In this document: positions 25,581-33,762 of the stretch, piece after piece
Numbering within the stretch: position 1 is the stretch's first letter
How the letters are laid out: each line of letters begins with the position of its first letter
From: Amaricoccus macauensis
GTDB taxonomy: Bacteria > Pseudomonadota > Alphaproteobacteria > Rhodobacterales > Rhodobacteraceae
Length of the DNA stretch: 64,000 nt
Reading direction: 5' to 3'
Assembly (NCBI RefSeq): GCF_014201905.1
Contig: NZ_JACHFM010000001.1
Location: 1,440,994 to 1,504,993, forward strand
Position numbers and translations under genes: made by a program
Notes under the pieces: model-generated
Databases searched by the model: none
What the model was told of the DNA's origin: nothing
The model's input: only the letters and a program-made list of their open reading frames with translations

Positions 25581-26936
25581 ATGAAGCTCGATTCGATTCG
25601 CCTCCGGCTGGTCGCCATGGGTGCCGCCGCAGTCCTCGGATCGCTCGCCGTCGCCGCGATCGGGCTCGACTATCTCTTCGAGCGCCACGTCCGGCGCCTC
25701 GCCATCGTCGAGCTTTCTTCCGATCTCGACCAGCTCACCGCGGGGCTCACACAAACCGAGAACGGCCTCGCCCTCGTCCGGCCGCCAAGCGATGGTCGCT
25801 ACCGCCAGCCGCTTTCCGGCCGTTACTGGCAGATCGACACGCCGCAAGGCCCGCTCACGTCGCGCTCGCTCTGGGATGCAACGATCGCGATGCCCGAGGA
25901 CGCCCCCCGCGACGGCCACCCGCACGAACACCTGCTTCCCGGACCCGACGGCGACCTGCTGCTCGTGCTGGAGCGGACCGTCTTCGCGCCGTCGCGCTTC
26001 GGGCCCGAGGGGGTGCGAATCCTCGTGGCGCTCCGCAACGGTCAGCTCGAAACCGCGGCTCATGCGTTCGTCCGCGACCTGGCGCCGTACCTCGGCCTCC
26101 TCTGCCTTTTTCTCACCGTCGCCGGCTGGCTTCAGGTCCATGTGGGCCTGCGGCCACTCTCGGACGTGGGTGGCCGGATCGCCGCGATCCGTTCCGGCAC
26201 CGCCGCGCGTCTGGGCGACCGCTTCCCGGCCGAAGTCCGCCCGCTGGCCGCTGAGGTCGATGCGCTCATCGAAGCGCGTGAAGCCGAAACCAACCGCGCC
26301 CGCAGCCGTGCCGGCGATCTTGCCCATGGCCTGAAGACCCCGCTTCAGGCGTTGATCGGCGAGGCGGACGGGTTGCGCGCGAGTGGCGCCGGGGCCGAGG
26401 CCGACGGCATCGAGGAAATCGCCGCCGCCATGCGCCGCCACGTGGACCGCGAACTCGCCCGCGCTCGCATCGCGGCGAGCGCTCCGACGGCGGTATCCTC
26501 CCCCACCACGGTGATTGCCCGCCTCATGTCGGTGATCCGGCGGACCGAGGACGGCGCCCGCCTCGACTGGATCATCGACGCGGACCCGCACATCCGCACG
26601 CGCATTGACGGCGATGACCTGACCGAGGCCCTCGGCGCCCTGCTTGAGAACGCGGCCCGACACGCGGCCACGCGCGTCAGCGTGCTGGTCCTGCGCGACG
26701 GTCTGATCGCCGAGATCCGCATCGAAGACGACGGCCCCGGGATCCCCGAGGCCCGGCTCGACGATCTGACCCGGCGCGGCACCCGGCTCGACATGGCTGG
26801 TCCTGGCACCGGCCTTGGTCTCGCAATCGCCCGCGAGATCGCGGAAGCGGCGGGCGGCGGCATCCACCTCGCCAACCGCCACCCCGGCCTGCGCGTCATC
26901 CTGTCGGTCCCGATCAGCAACCTGACGGCTTCCTGA
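25581..26936 (+). CDS. PhoQ-like sensor histidine kinase
   Basis: A kinase of about 451 residues: TM1 (about 9-28), a periplasmic region of about 145 residues, TM2 (about 175-195), a dimerisation segment with phospho-His in DLAHGLKTPLQALIG, and HATPase_c (ALGALLENAARHA, EDDGPGIPEARL, GTGLGLAIAREIAEAAGG). AHxLKTP is the PhoQ-subfamily H box. Start could instead be GTG 25557, directly after the regulator stop; ATG 25581 (MKLDSIRLRL) looks more natural. It partners the upstream regulator. The stimulus is unknown, with divalent cation or antimicrobial peptide as family-based guesses. Confidence 0.9.
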   Translation: MKLDSIRLRLVAMGAAAVLGSLAVAAIGLDYLFERHVRRLAIVELSSDLDQLTAGLTQTENGLALVRPPSDGRYRQPLSGRYWQIDTPQGPLTSRSLWDATIAMPEDAPRDGHPHEHLLPGPDGDLLLVLERTVFAPSRFGPEGVRILVALRNGQLETAAHAFVRDLAPYLGLLCLFLTVAGWLQVHVGLRPLSDVGGRIAAIRSGTAARLGDRFPAEVRPLAAEVDALIEAREAETNRARSRAGDLAHGLKTPLQALIGEADGLRASGAGAEADGIEEIAAAMRRHVDRELARARIAASAPTAVSSPTTVIARLMSVIRRTEDGARLDWIIDADPHIRTRIDGDDLTEALGALLENAARHAATRVSVLVLRDGLIAEIRIEDDGPGIPEARLDDLTRRGTRLDMAGPGTGLGLAIAREIAEAAGGGIHLANRHPGLRVILSVPISNLTAS

Positions 26937-26960
26937 CGCCCCGCGTCAGACCGGCGTCAG
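26922..26960. promoter_or_regulatory. Symmetric pair of phased heptamer repeats upstream of the first RTX gene
   Basis: CTGACGG (26922-26928) and CTGACGC (26933-26939) on one strand face GCGTCAG (26943-26949) and GCGTCAG (26954-26960) on the other. Each pair has an 11-bp period, with 3 bp between pairs. The array overlaps the end of the kinase gene and ends 70 bp before the RTX start. The match to the repeats before the PepSY operon makes it a probable operator of the locus regulator. Confidence 0.7.
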
Positions 26961-27030
26961 TCCCGGTCTGCCAGAAGTCCCTCATGCCGGGCAGCATGGT
27001 GCGCCCGGAGCTCCAGAAGGACAGACAGAG

Positions 27031-27609
27031 ATGGCCACGATCGTCGGCAACAACGGTTCGAACGAACTCTTCGGCACCCGCTTTGCGGACCTCATCCGCG
27101 GCCTCGGTGGTGACGACGAGATTGAGGCCCGCGGCGGTAACGACCGGGTCTACGGCGGCGCAGGCAACGATGAGATCGACGGCGACGCGGGTAACGACTC
27201 CCTCTACGGTGACGGCGGCAACGACGAGCTCGACGGCGACGACGGCAATGACGTCCTGTTCGGCGGCACTGGTCACGACGAGCTTGACGGCGGCAGGGGC
27301 AGCGACCGGCTGAACGGCGGTGCCGGCAACGACGAACTCGACGGCGGCGCGGGCAACGATGTGCTGACCGGCGGAGCCGGCCGCGACATCTTCGAGTTCG
27401 ACCGGGGCGATCGCGGCACCGACCGCATCACCGACTGGACGGATGGTCAGGACCGGATCGATCTCGATGACTTCGATTACAACCTGAACCAGGCGCTGTC
27501 GCGCGGCGATCAGGTCGGCAATAACGTGCGCTTCGACTTTGCCGGCAGCATCGTCATCGTTGAGGATGCACAGCTCTCCAACTTCGGCGGCGCCGACTTC
27601 ATCCTCTGA
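27031..27609 (+). CDS. RTX (hemolysin-type Ca2+-binding repeat) secreted protein 1
   Basis: A 192-residue protein that is almost entirely GGxGxDxUx nonapeptide repeats (about ten, residues 25-125; NDELDGGAGNDVLTGGAGRD), followed by a C-terminal domain ending GADFIL. Repeats bind Ca2+ outside the cell, and the uncleaved hydrophobic C-terminus is a typical type I secretion signal. There is no N-terminal signal peptide, toxin or enzyme domain. Transporter genes are not nearby. It forms a tandem pair with the next gene and lies behind the PepSY two-component operon. Confidence 0.88.
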   Translation: MATIVGNNGSNELFGTRFADLIRGLGGDDEIEARGGNDRVYGGAGNDEIDGDAGNDSLYGDGGNDELDGDDGNDVLFGGTGHDELDGGRGSDRLNGGAGNDELDGGAGNDVLTGGAGRDIFEFDRGDRGTDRITDWTDGQDRIDLDDFDYNLNQALSRGDQVGNNVRFDFAGSIVIVEDAQLSNFGGADFIL

Positions 27610-27620
27610 TTCTCTGGCGC

Positions 27621-27643
27621 AGGGCGGCTTGATCGGCCGCCCT
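27621..27643 (+). terminator. Hairpin between the two RTX genes
   Basis: AGGGCGGC (27621-27628) pairs exactly with GCCGCCCT (27636-27643) around a 7-nt loop, 12 nt after the first RTX stop. No T-run follows, so termination strength is uncertain. It may set different expression of the two genes or mark the end of the first transcript. Confidence 0.5.
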
Positions 27644-27751
27644 CCACTCACCATTCTCAAAGGGTGACGTTCCAGACCGCGACGAACTGACGCAGAAACT
27701 ACAGTCTGGCTCGCGCGATGCGGTCCGGACAGCAGGAGAGGAGAGACCACC

Positions 27752-28369
27752 ATGGCAAGGATCATCGGAACCACCGGTGACGACGAGATCGACGGCACCC
27801 GCTTCGCAGACCTCATCCGCGGCCTTCAGGGCGATGACGAAATCGAGGGCCGCCGTGGCGATGACCGAATCTTCGGCGGCGTCGGCGAGGACGAGATCGA
27901 GGGTGACGGCGGCAACGACACCATCTGGGGTGACGGTGGCAGCGACGAGATCGACGGCGACAATGGCGACGACTGGCTGCTCGGCGGCATGGGCCATGAT
28001 GACCTCGACGGTGGCGACGGCAACGACCGGCTGTCGGGCGGCCTCGGCAATGACACCCTGTCCGGCGACGAGGGCGACGACCTGCTCTTCGGCGGCGCCG
28101 GTCGCGACGTCTTCGAGTTCGACAGCGATGATGATGACGACGACGATGATGACGATGATGATGACGGCAACGGCCGCGACGTGATCGCCGACTGGACCGA
28201 CGGCCAGGATCGCATCGACGTCGACGACTACGATTTCTCCATCCGCGAGGTGCTCGCCACCGGGACGCAGCGTGGCGACAATGTCCGCTTCGACTTCGAC
28301 CGCGAGTCCATCCTGATCGTCCGGCAGGCCGATCTCGACGATTTCAGCGCCGCAGACTTCATTCTCTGA
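27752..28369 (+). CDS. RTX secreted protein 2, with poly-Asp insertion
   Basis: A 205-residue paralogue of the preceding gene with the same plan: GTRFADLIRGL at the start, about ten RTX nonapeptides, RDVFEFD, then DWTDGQDRIDVDDYDF and a C-terminus ending AADFIL. The difference is a run of 13 Asp (residues 126-138) between the RTX block and the C-terminal domain, where the paralogue has RGDRGT. A strong ribosome site (GGAGAGGAG) precedes ATG 27752. Probably a type I secretion substrate that needs Ca2+ to fold. Confidence 0.87.
   Translation: MARIIGTTGDDEIDGTRFADLIRGLQGDDEIEGRRGDDRIFGGVGEDEIEGDGGNDTIWGDGGSDEIDGDNGDDWLLGGMGHDDLDGGDGNDRLSGGLGNDTLSGDEGDDLLFGGAGRDVFEFDSDDDDDDDDDDDDDGNGRDVIADWTDGQDRIDVDDYDFSIREVLATGTQRGDNVRFDFDRESILIVRQADLDDFSAADFIL
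28127..28165 (+). repeat. Trinucleotide (GAY)13 tract encoding poly-Asp
   Basis: Thirteen consecutive GAT/GAC codons. The mixture of GAT and GAC suggests it is not a fresh pure microsatellite, but the tract could still change length by slippage in multiples of three, altering the acidity of RTX protein 2 without breaking its frame. Confidence 0.8.
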
Positions 28370-28375
28370 GCGACT

Positions 28376-28405
28376 GACGCGGCGCGCTCGCCGGCGCGCC
28401 GCGTC
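28376..28405 (+). terminator. Strong GC hairpin after RTX gene 2
   Basis: A perfect 12-bp stem (GACGCGGCGCGC, 28376-28387, with 28394-28405) and 6-nt loop, 6 nt after the stop. No poly-T follows. It probably ends the RTX transcript before metG or protects its 3' end. Confidence 0.6.
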
Positions 28406-28483
28406 GTCGGGGTTCCCTGCCTCTGGCCACTGCCCGCGGGATCGCCTATCTCCCGTGGTCTGCCCTCAGACCCGGAACCGCCG

Positions 28484-30208
28484 ATGTCCCGCATCCTCAT
28501 CACCTCCGCTCTTCCCTACATCAACGGGGTGAAGCACCTCGGCAACCTGGTGGGCAGCCAGCTCCCCGCCGATGTCTTCGCGCGCTACATGCGCGCCCGA
28601 GGCAACGAAGTGCTGTTCATCTGCGCCACGGACGAGCATGGCACGCCCGCCGAGCTCGCGGCCGCCGCCGCCGGTGAGCCGGTCGCGGACTACTGCGCCC
28701 GGCTCTGGCAGGTGCAGAAGGACCTCGCCGACGGCTTCCGGCTGTCCTTCGATCACTTCGGCCGCTCGTCGAGCCCGGAGAATCACCGCCTCACCCAGCA
28801 CTTCGCCGGACGCCTCGCAGACGCGGGCCTCATCTCCGAGGTCATGGAGAAGCAGATCTATTCCCCCGCCGACGGGCGCTTCCTGCCCGACCGCTACATC
28901 ACCGGCACCTGCCCGAACTGCGGCTACCCGCGTGCGCGCGGCGACCAGTGCGAGAACTGCACCAAGCAGCTCGACCCGACCGACCTCATCGAGCCCCGCT
29001 CGGCAATCTCCGGCTCGACCGATCTGGAGGTGCGCGAGACCAAACACCTCTACCTGCGCCAGAGCCTGATGCGCGACGAACTGCGCCGCTGGATCGGCAC
29101 GAAGACTGACTGGCCGGTCCTCTCCACCTCGATCGCGCTCAAGTGGCTCGACGACGGCGACGGCCTGCAGGACCGGGGCATCACCCGTGACCTCGACTGG
29201 GGCATCCCGGTGAAGCGCGGCAACGAGGAGTGGCCGGGCATGGAGGGCAAGGTCTTCTACGTCTGGTTCGACGCTCCGATCGAGTACATCGGCGCCACCG
29301 CCGAGTGGGCGCACGCGACCGGCCGGGGTGAAGACGGCTGGCAGCGCTGGTGGCGGTGCGATCTCGGCGCGGCCGACGTGCGCTATCTCGAATTCATGGG
29401 CAAGGACAACGTGCCCTTCCACACCCTCTCGTTCCCGGCGACGATCCTCGGCGCCAATCAGGACGGGCGGGAGGACTGGAAGCTCGTCGACTACATCAAG
29501 TCCTTCAACTACCTGAACTACGAGGGCGGCAAGTTCTCGACGTCCGAGGGCCGGGGCGTGTTCATGGATCAGGCCCTCGACATCCTGCCGGCCGACTACT
29601 GGCGCTGGTGGCTCATGTCGAACGTCCCCGAGGGGTCGGATTCGAACTTCACCTGGGAGAGCTTTCAGGCCGGGGTGAACAAGGATCTGGCCGACGTGCT
29701 CGGCAACTTCGTCAGCCGCGTCACCAAGTTCGCCGCTGCGCGCATCGGAACGGAGGTGCCCGAAGGCACCTACGGCCCGGCCGAGGAGGCGGTGATCGAG
29801 GAGCTGACGCGCCGGCTCGCGGCCTATGAAGCGGCGATGGACGCGATCGAGCTGCGCAAGGCGTCGCAGGAACTCCGGGCGATCTGGGTGGCCGGCAACG
29901 AGTACCTGCAGGCGGCAGCACCCTGGACGGCGGTCAAGACCGACCCGGCCCGGGCGGCGGCGATCGTGCGCTTCAGCCTGAACCTGATCCGGCTCTACGC
30001 GGTCCTCAGCCAGCCCTTCGTACCGGACGCATCGGCGAGCATGCTCGATGCGCTCGGGATCGAGGACGCGCACTGGCCGACGGACATCGGTGCCGCGCTC
30101 GACATGCTGGCCACCGGCGCGGCCTTCAGCGTGCCGGACGTGCTGTTCGCCAAGATCGACGACGCCCGCCGCGAGGGCTTCGAGGCGCGCTTCGCCGGGG
30201 CGGCGTAA
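28484..30208 (+). CDS. metG: Methionyl-tRNA synthetase
   Basis: A 574-residue class I synthetase: HIGH-equivalent KHLGN in [18 protein letters not shown], a zinc knuckle ([17 protein letters not shown]), the KMSKS equivalent [11 protein letters not shown], and the anticodon-binding helical domain after about residue 390. There is no C-terminal tRNA-binding EMAP-like domain, consistent with the short alphaproteobacterial form. It charges initiator and elongator tRNA-Met. Confidence 0.97.
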   Translation: MSRILITSALPYINGVKHLGNLVGSQLPADVFARYMRARGNEVLFICATDEHGTPAELAAAAAGEPVADYCARLWQVQKDLADGFRLSFDHFGRSSSPENHRLTQHFAGRLADAGLISEVMEKQIYSPADGRFLPDRYITGTCPNCGYPRARGDQCENCTKQLDPTDLIEPRSAISGSTDLEVRETKHLYLRQSLMRDELRRWIGTKTDWPVLSTSIALKWLDDGDGLQDRGITRDLDWGIPVKRGNEEWPGMEGKVFYVWFDAPIEYIGATAEWAHATGRGEDGWQRWWRCDLGAADVRYLEFMGKDNVPFHTLSFPATILGANQDGREDWKLVDYIKSFNYLNYEGGKFSTSEGRGVFMDQALDILPADYWRWWLMSNVPEGSDSNFTWESFQAGVNKDLADVLGNFVSRVTKFAAARIGTEVPEGTYGPAEEAVIEELTRRLAAYEAAMDAIELRKASQELRAIWVAGNEYLQAAAPWTAVKTDPARAAAIVRFSLNLIRLYAVLSQPFVPDASASMLDALGIEDAHWPTDIGAALDMLATGAAFSVPDVLFAKIDDARREGFEARFAGAA

Positions 30209-30244
30209 AGCCAGTGGACGGGGAGGGTCGTCCCTGAGGACGCC

Positions 30245-30856
30245 GTGAGCCTCCCTGTCCTCTTCGCCGGGCTGACGGTGGGCCTCAGCCTCATCGTCGC
30301 CATCGGCGCGCAGAACGCCTTCGTCCTGCGGCAGGGGTTGCGGGGCGAGCACGTCTTCGCGGTCTGCCTCGCCTGCGCGGTCTCCGACGCGGCGCTGATC
30401 CTGCTCGGCGTCACCAGCTTCGCCCGGATCGCCACGCTCCTGCCGTGGGTGGACCCGGTGATGCGCTATGGCGGCGCGGCGTTCCTGATCTGGTACGGCC
30501 TGAAGAGCCTGCGCGCCGCGCTCACCTCTGGCGGGGCGCTTTCGGCCGATGGGCCGGCGCAAGCGGCCGGTCTCGGCCCGACGCTTGCCATGTGCCTGGC
30601 ACTCACCTGGCTGAACCCGCATGTCTATCTCGACACCGTGGTGCTCCTCGGCACGATCTCGACCCAGTTCCCCGGTGACGAGGCGTCCTTCGCCGCCGGT
30701 GCCATGCTGGGATCGTTCCTGTTCTTCTTCGGCCTCGGCTACGGTGCGGCGTGGCTCCGCCCGGTCTTTGCCAGCCCGGCGGCGTGGCGGGTGCTGGAAT
30801 TCCTCATCGCCCTGGTGATGTGGGCCATCGCCGGCAAGCTGATCGCCGGCGCCTGA
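30245..30856 (+). CDS. LysE/ArgO family amino-acid exporter
   Basis: A 203-residue protein with six hydrophobic segments and the family signature SLIVAIGAQNAFVLRQGL near the N-terminus, plus CLALTWLNPHVYLDTVVLLG mid-protein. That combination is typical of LysE/ArgO exporters of basic amino acids. The start is GTG 30245 with GGAC-rich sequence upstream. It converges with rnr, with 6 bp between stops. Substrate (Arg or Lys) is inferred from family. Confidence 0.92.
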   Translation: MSLPVLFAGLTVGLSLIVAIGAQNAFVLRQGLRGEHVFAVCLACAVSDAALILLGVTSFARIATLLPWVDPVMRYGGAAFLIWYGLKSLRAALTSGGALSADGPAQAAGLGPTLAMCLALTWLNPHVYLDTVVLLGTISTQFPGDEASFAAGAMLGSFLFFFGLGYGAAWLRPVFASPAAWRVLEFLIALVMWAIAGKLIAGA

Positions 30857-30862
30857 CTCCGG

Positions 30863-33112
30863 TCAGTGCCGCTTCGAGCGCTTCTCCACCACGCGCTTGC
30901 GCACGCGGCTCGCGCCGAGCTTGCGGCGCGGGGTGCCCTGCCTGCTGCCTTTCGGCGGCGTCGGCATCGCGCGGCCCTCCACCTCCAGCAGCTCGAAGAG
31001 CAGCCCGCCGGTGATCGGGGCAGCCTCGGCAAGCCGGATCATCACCCGTTGCCCGAGACCGAGCACCCGGCGGGATTTCTCGCCGGTCAGGGTCTGGCTG
31101 TCGGGATCATAGACGAAATACTCGCGCCCGATGGCCGAGATCGGCACCAGCCCGTCGGCGCCGGTTTCGTCGAGCTTCACGAAGAGGCCGAAGCGCGCGA
31201 CGCCCGAGATGGTGCCGGCGAACTCCGACCCCACGCGATCGGAGAGCCACGCGGCCAGATAGCGGTCCGTCGTGTCGCGCTCCGCCATCATCGAGCGGCG
31301 CTCGGTCATCGAGATGTGCTCGGCCGTCTCGCCCAGCGCGCGTTCCTCCTCGACCGTCAGCCCGTCGTCGCCCCAGCGATGCGCCCGGATCAGCGCCCGG
31401 TGGACGATGAGATCGGCGTAGCGGCGGATCGGCGAGGTGAAGTGACCGTAGCGCGGCAGGTTGAGCCCGAAATGCCCGAAGTTCTCCGGCGCATAGTAGG
31501 CTTGGGTCATCGAGCGCAGCACGCTCATGTTGACCATCTCCGCGTGCTCGGTCCCCGCCACGCCGTCGAGCAGGCGGTTGAGCTGCGCGGTCTTCAGCAC
31601 CTGCCCGCGCGCGAGGCTGAGGCCGACGGACTCCACGACCTCGCGCAGCGCCGCGAGCTTCTCGGGGTTCGGCTCTTCGTGCACCCGGTAGAGCAGATGC
31701 ATCCGCTTCGCCTCGAGCTCCTCGGCGGCGGCGACGTTGGCGAGGATCATGAAGTCCTCGATCACCCGATGCGCATCGAGCCGATCCCGGAACGCCACCG
31801 ACTCGACCTTGCCCTCGTCCGACAGAATGATCCGCCGCTCCGGCAGATCGAGGTTCAGCGGCTGGCGCAGGTCACGCTCCGCATGCGCCGCGCGCCACGC
31901 CGCCCAGAGCGGACGGATCACCGTCTCGAGAAACGGCGCCGTCTCGTCATCGGGATTGCCGTCCGCCGCCGCCTGCGCCTGCCCGTAGGAGAGCGTCGCC
32001 TGCGAGCGCATCAGGCCGCGGGTGAAGCGATGGCTGCGCTTCGCGCCATCGGGCCCGATCTGCATCCTGACGGCGATGCAGGGCCGGTCCGCGTTATCGA
32101 TGAGCGAGCAGAGATCGCCGGACAGCTCCTCCGGCAGCATCGGCACCACCCGATCAGGGAAGTAGCTGGAATTGCCCCGCCGCCGCGCCTCCTTGTCGAG
32201 CGCGGATCCCGGCCGCACGTAAGCCGCGACGTCGGCGATCGCCACCCACACCACATGGCCGCCGGGGTTCGACGGGTCGTCGTCCGCCATGGCACAGACG
32301 GCATCGTCGTGGTCGCGGGCGTCCGAAGGGTCGATGGTGACGAGCGGCAGGTCGCGCAGGTCCTCGCGCTTGCCGAGCGGCATCGGCTCCGCCGCCGCGG
32401 CCTCGGCGAGCGCGGCCTCGGGGAAGACGTCCGGGATGCCGTGCTCGTGGATCGCGATGAGCGACACCGACTTCGGCTGCGACGGGTCGCCGAGGCGCGT
32501 CACCACCCGGGCGCGCGGCAGACCGTGGCTCCGCGGCGAGCCGATCTGCTCGGCCTCGACCAGTTCGCCCTCGCGGGCGCCGCCGCCGTCCCCGGGCGCC
32601 ACCTGCCAGTCACGGTCGGTCTTCTTGTCGATCGCGGCGATCCGGCCGCCGAACTCGGCATTGTGGTAGATGCCGATCACCCGGCTCGGGCCCATGCCGA
32701 TGCGCCGGATGACGCGGGCGGTAAGCGGCGCCTCCTCGGTGCCGGCGACCATCCGCCCGAGCAGCCGGTCACCCGCGCCCAGCGCCGGGTCGTCGCGACG
32801 GGTCAGGACGAGAATGCGCGGCGCGGGCTCGTCGCCCTCCCACTCGGCCGGCTCGGCCCAGAGATCGCCCGAGGCGTCAGGTCCGAGCGTGCGCAACACG
32901 AGCACAGGCGGCAACGCGCCGTCAGGCCGCACCCGGCCGCGACGACGCTCGAGCAGCCCCTCGCGCTGCATCCGGGTGAGAAGCTGCTTCAGCTCGACCT
33001 TCGCCGCGCCCTTCAGCCCGAAGGCGCGCGCGATGTCGCGCTTCGCCCCGGCGTCCGGGTGCTCACGCAGCCATTCGAGGATCTGTTCGGGCGAGGGGAC
33101 CTGCTGTACCAT
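30863..33112 (-). CDS. rnr: Ribonuclease R
   Basis: A 749-residue processive 3'-5' exoribonuclease: N-terminal helix-turn-helix-like region (DIARAFGLKGAAKVELKQLL), cold-shock domains, the RNB catalytic domain (LVTIDPSDARDHDDAVCA with the Mg2+-binding Asp cluster, SYFPDRVVPMLPEELSGDLCSL, FTSPIRRYADLIVHRAL), an S1 domain and a basic tail (SRVRKRVVEKRSKRH). It degrades structured RNA and takes part in trans-translation quality control. Confidence 0.96.
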   Translation of the reverse strand: MVQQVPSPEQILEWLREHPDAGAKRDIARAFGLKGAAKVELKQLLTRMQREGLLERRRGRVRPDGALPPVLVLRTLGPDASGDLWAEPAEWEGDEPAPRILVLTRRDDPALGAGDRLLGRMVAGTEEAPLTARVIRRIGMGPSRVIGIYHNAEFGGRIAAIDKKTDRDWQVAPGDGGGAREGELVEAEQIGSPRSHGLPRARVVTRLGDPSQPKSVSLIAIHEHGIPDVFPEAALAEAAAAEPMPLGKREDLRDLPLVTIDPSDARDHDDAVCAMADDDPSNPGGHVVWVAIADVAAYVRPGSALDKEARRRGNSSYFPDRVVPMLPEELSGDLCSLIDNADRPCIAVRMQIGPDGAKRSHRFTRGLMRSQATLSYGQAQAAADGNPDDETAPFLETVIRPLWAAWRAAHAERDLRQPLNLDLPERRIILSDEGKVESVAFRDRLDAHRVIEDFMILANVAAAEELEAKRMHLLYRVHEEPNPEKLAALREVVESVGLSLARGQVLKTAQLNRLLDGVAGTEHAEMVNMSVLRSMTQAYYAPENFGHFGLNLPRYGHFTSPIRRYADLIVHRALIRAHRWGDDGLTVEEERALGETAEHISMTERRSMMAERDTTDRYLAAWLSDRVGSEFAGTISGVARFGLFVKLDETGADGLVPISAIGREYFVYDPDSQTLTGEKSRRVLGLGQRVMIRLAEAAPITGGLLFELLEVEGRAMPTPPKGSRQGTPRRKLGASRVRKRVVEKRSKRH

Positions 33113-33150
33113 CCCCGCGCCCTAACACGCCCGGCGCCCGGGCGCGACGC

Positions 33151-33762
33151 TCATTGCGGGCAATGCGCCCCCGTCTCGACCCACGCACTGATCAGCGCGC
33201 CGAACTCCGCCTGCGTGCCCGGCACCGGCTCGCGGCCCTCGCCCGGCTCCCAGCCCCAGCCGACGAGGTCGTCATGGGACATGTGCTCGACGATATCGTC
33301 GAGGCTCATGCCGCCATTCCGCTCAGGGTCCTTGATCTGGGTGCAGATCTCGCCGAGCGACTTGCCTGCCCATGCCATGGAGATCGGCGCGAGATGCCAT
33401 GTGGCACTGCCGGGGATCGACGTCAGCGTGTCGGCCTGCGCCACCACCCTGACGTTCTCCGGCCCGTGGCAGGTGGTGCACATCATCCCGGCGGCGCCCA
33501 TGTCGGCCTCGCCACGCACCACCGGCGGCTCGTGCGGATGCATGTCCATGCCCTGGGTCGGCACGTTGTCGACCGGGTGGCAGTTCAGGCAACGGGGATG
33601 CTCGATCACCTTGCCGGCTTCGGTGAAAAGCGCGACCGAGCGCGCCGCCTCGTCGGTGATCGTGTCGAACGACGAGAGGGGCTCCAGCTCCGCAGCGGCG
33701 GCGGGCACGGCGAGAACGGCGGCTGCGAGGGCCGCCAGGGCAAAGGCACGCTGCTGCATCAT
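33151..33762 (-). CDS. Periplasmic c-type cytochrome subunit of a molybdenum oxidoreductase
   Basis: The 203-residue protein has a signal peptide (QQRAFALAALAAAVLAVPAAA) and two heme sites, CLNCH and CTTCH, with candidate axial ligands MHPHEP and MDMH. It starts at ATG 33762, overlapping the stop of the molybdopterin subunit by 4 nt. It therefore belongs to the 2Fe-2S / molybdopterin / cytochrome operon and is likely the electron exit from the enzyme to the respiratory chain. Confidence 0.88.
   Translation of the reverse strand: MMQQRAFALAALAAAVLAVPAAAAELEPLSSFDTITDEAARSVALFTEAGKVIEHPRCLNCHPVDNVPTQGMDMHPHEPPVVRGEADMGAAGMMCTTCHGPENVRVVAQADTLTSIPGSATWHLAPISMAWAGKSLGEICTQIKDPERNGGMSLDDIVEHMSHDDLVGWGWEPGEGREPVPGTQAEFGALISAWVETGAHCPQ

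Noticed and set aside
27080-28120. Regularly spaced GGCGGC...GACG repeats suggesting a CRISPR array
   Set aside because: They are the RTX nonapeptide codons of two protein-coding genes, with a 27-nt period in frame.
28466-30622. Minus-strand open frame of 718 codons
   Set aside because: It lies opposite metG and the exporter gene, which have full sets of conserved motifs; the antisense frame has none.
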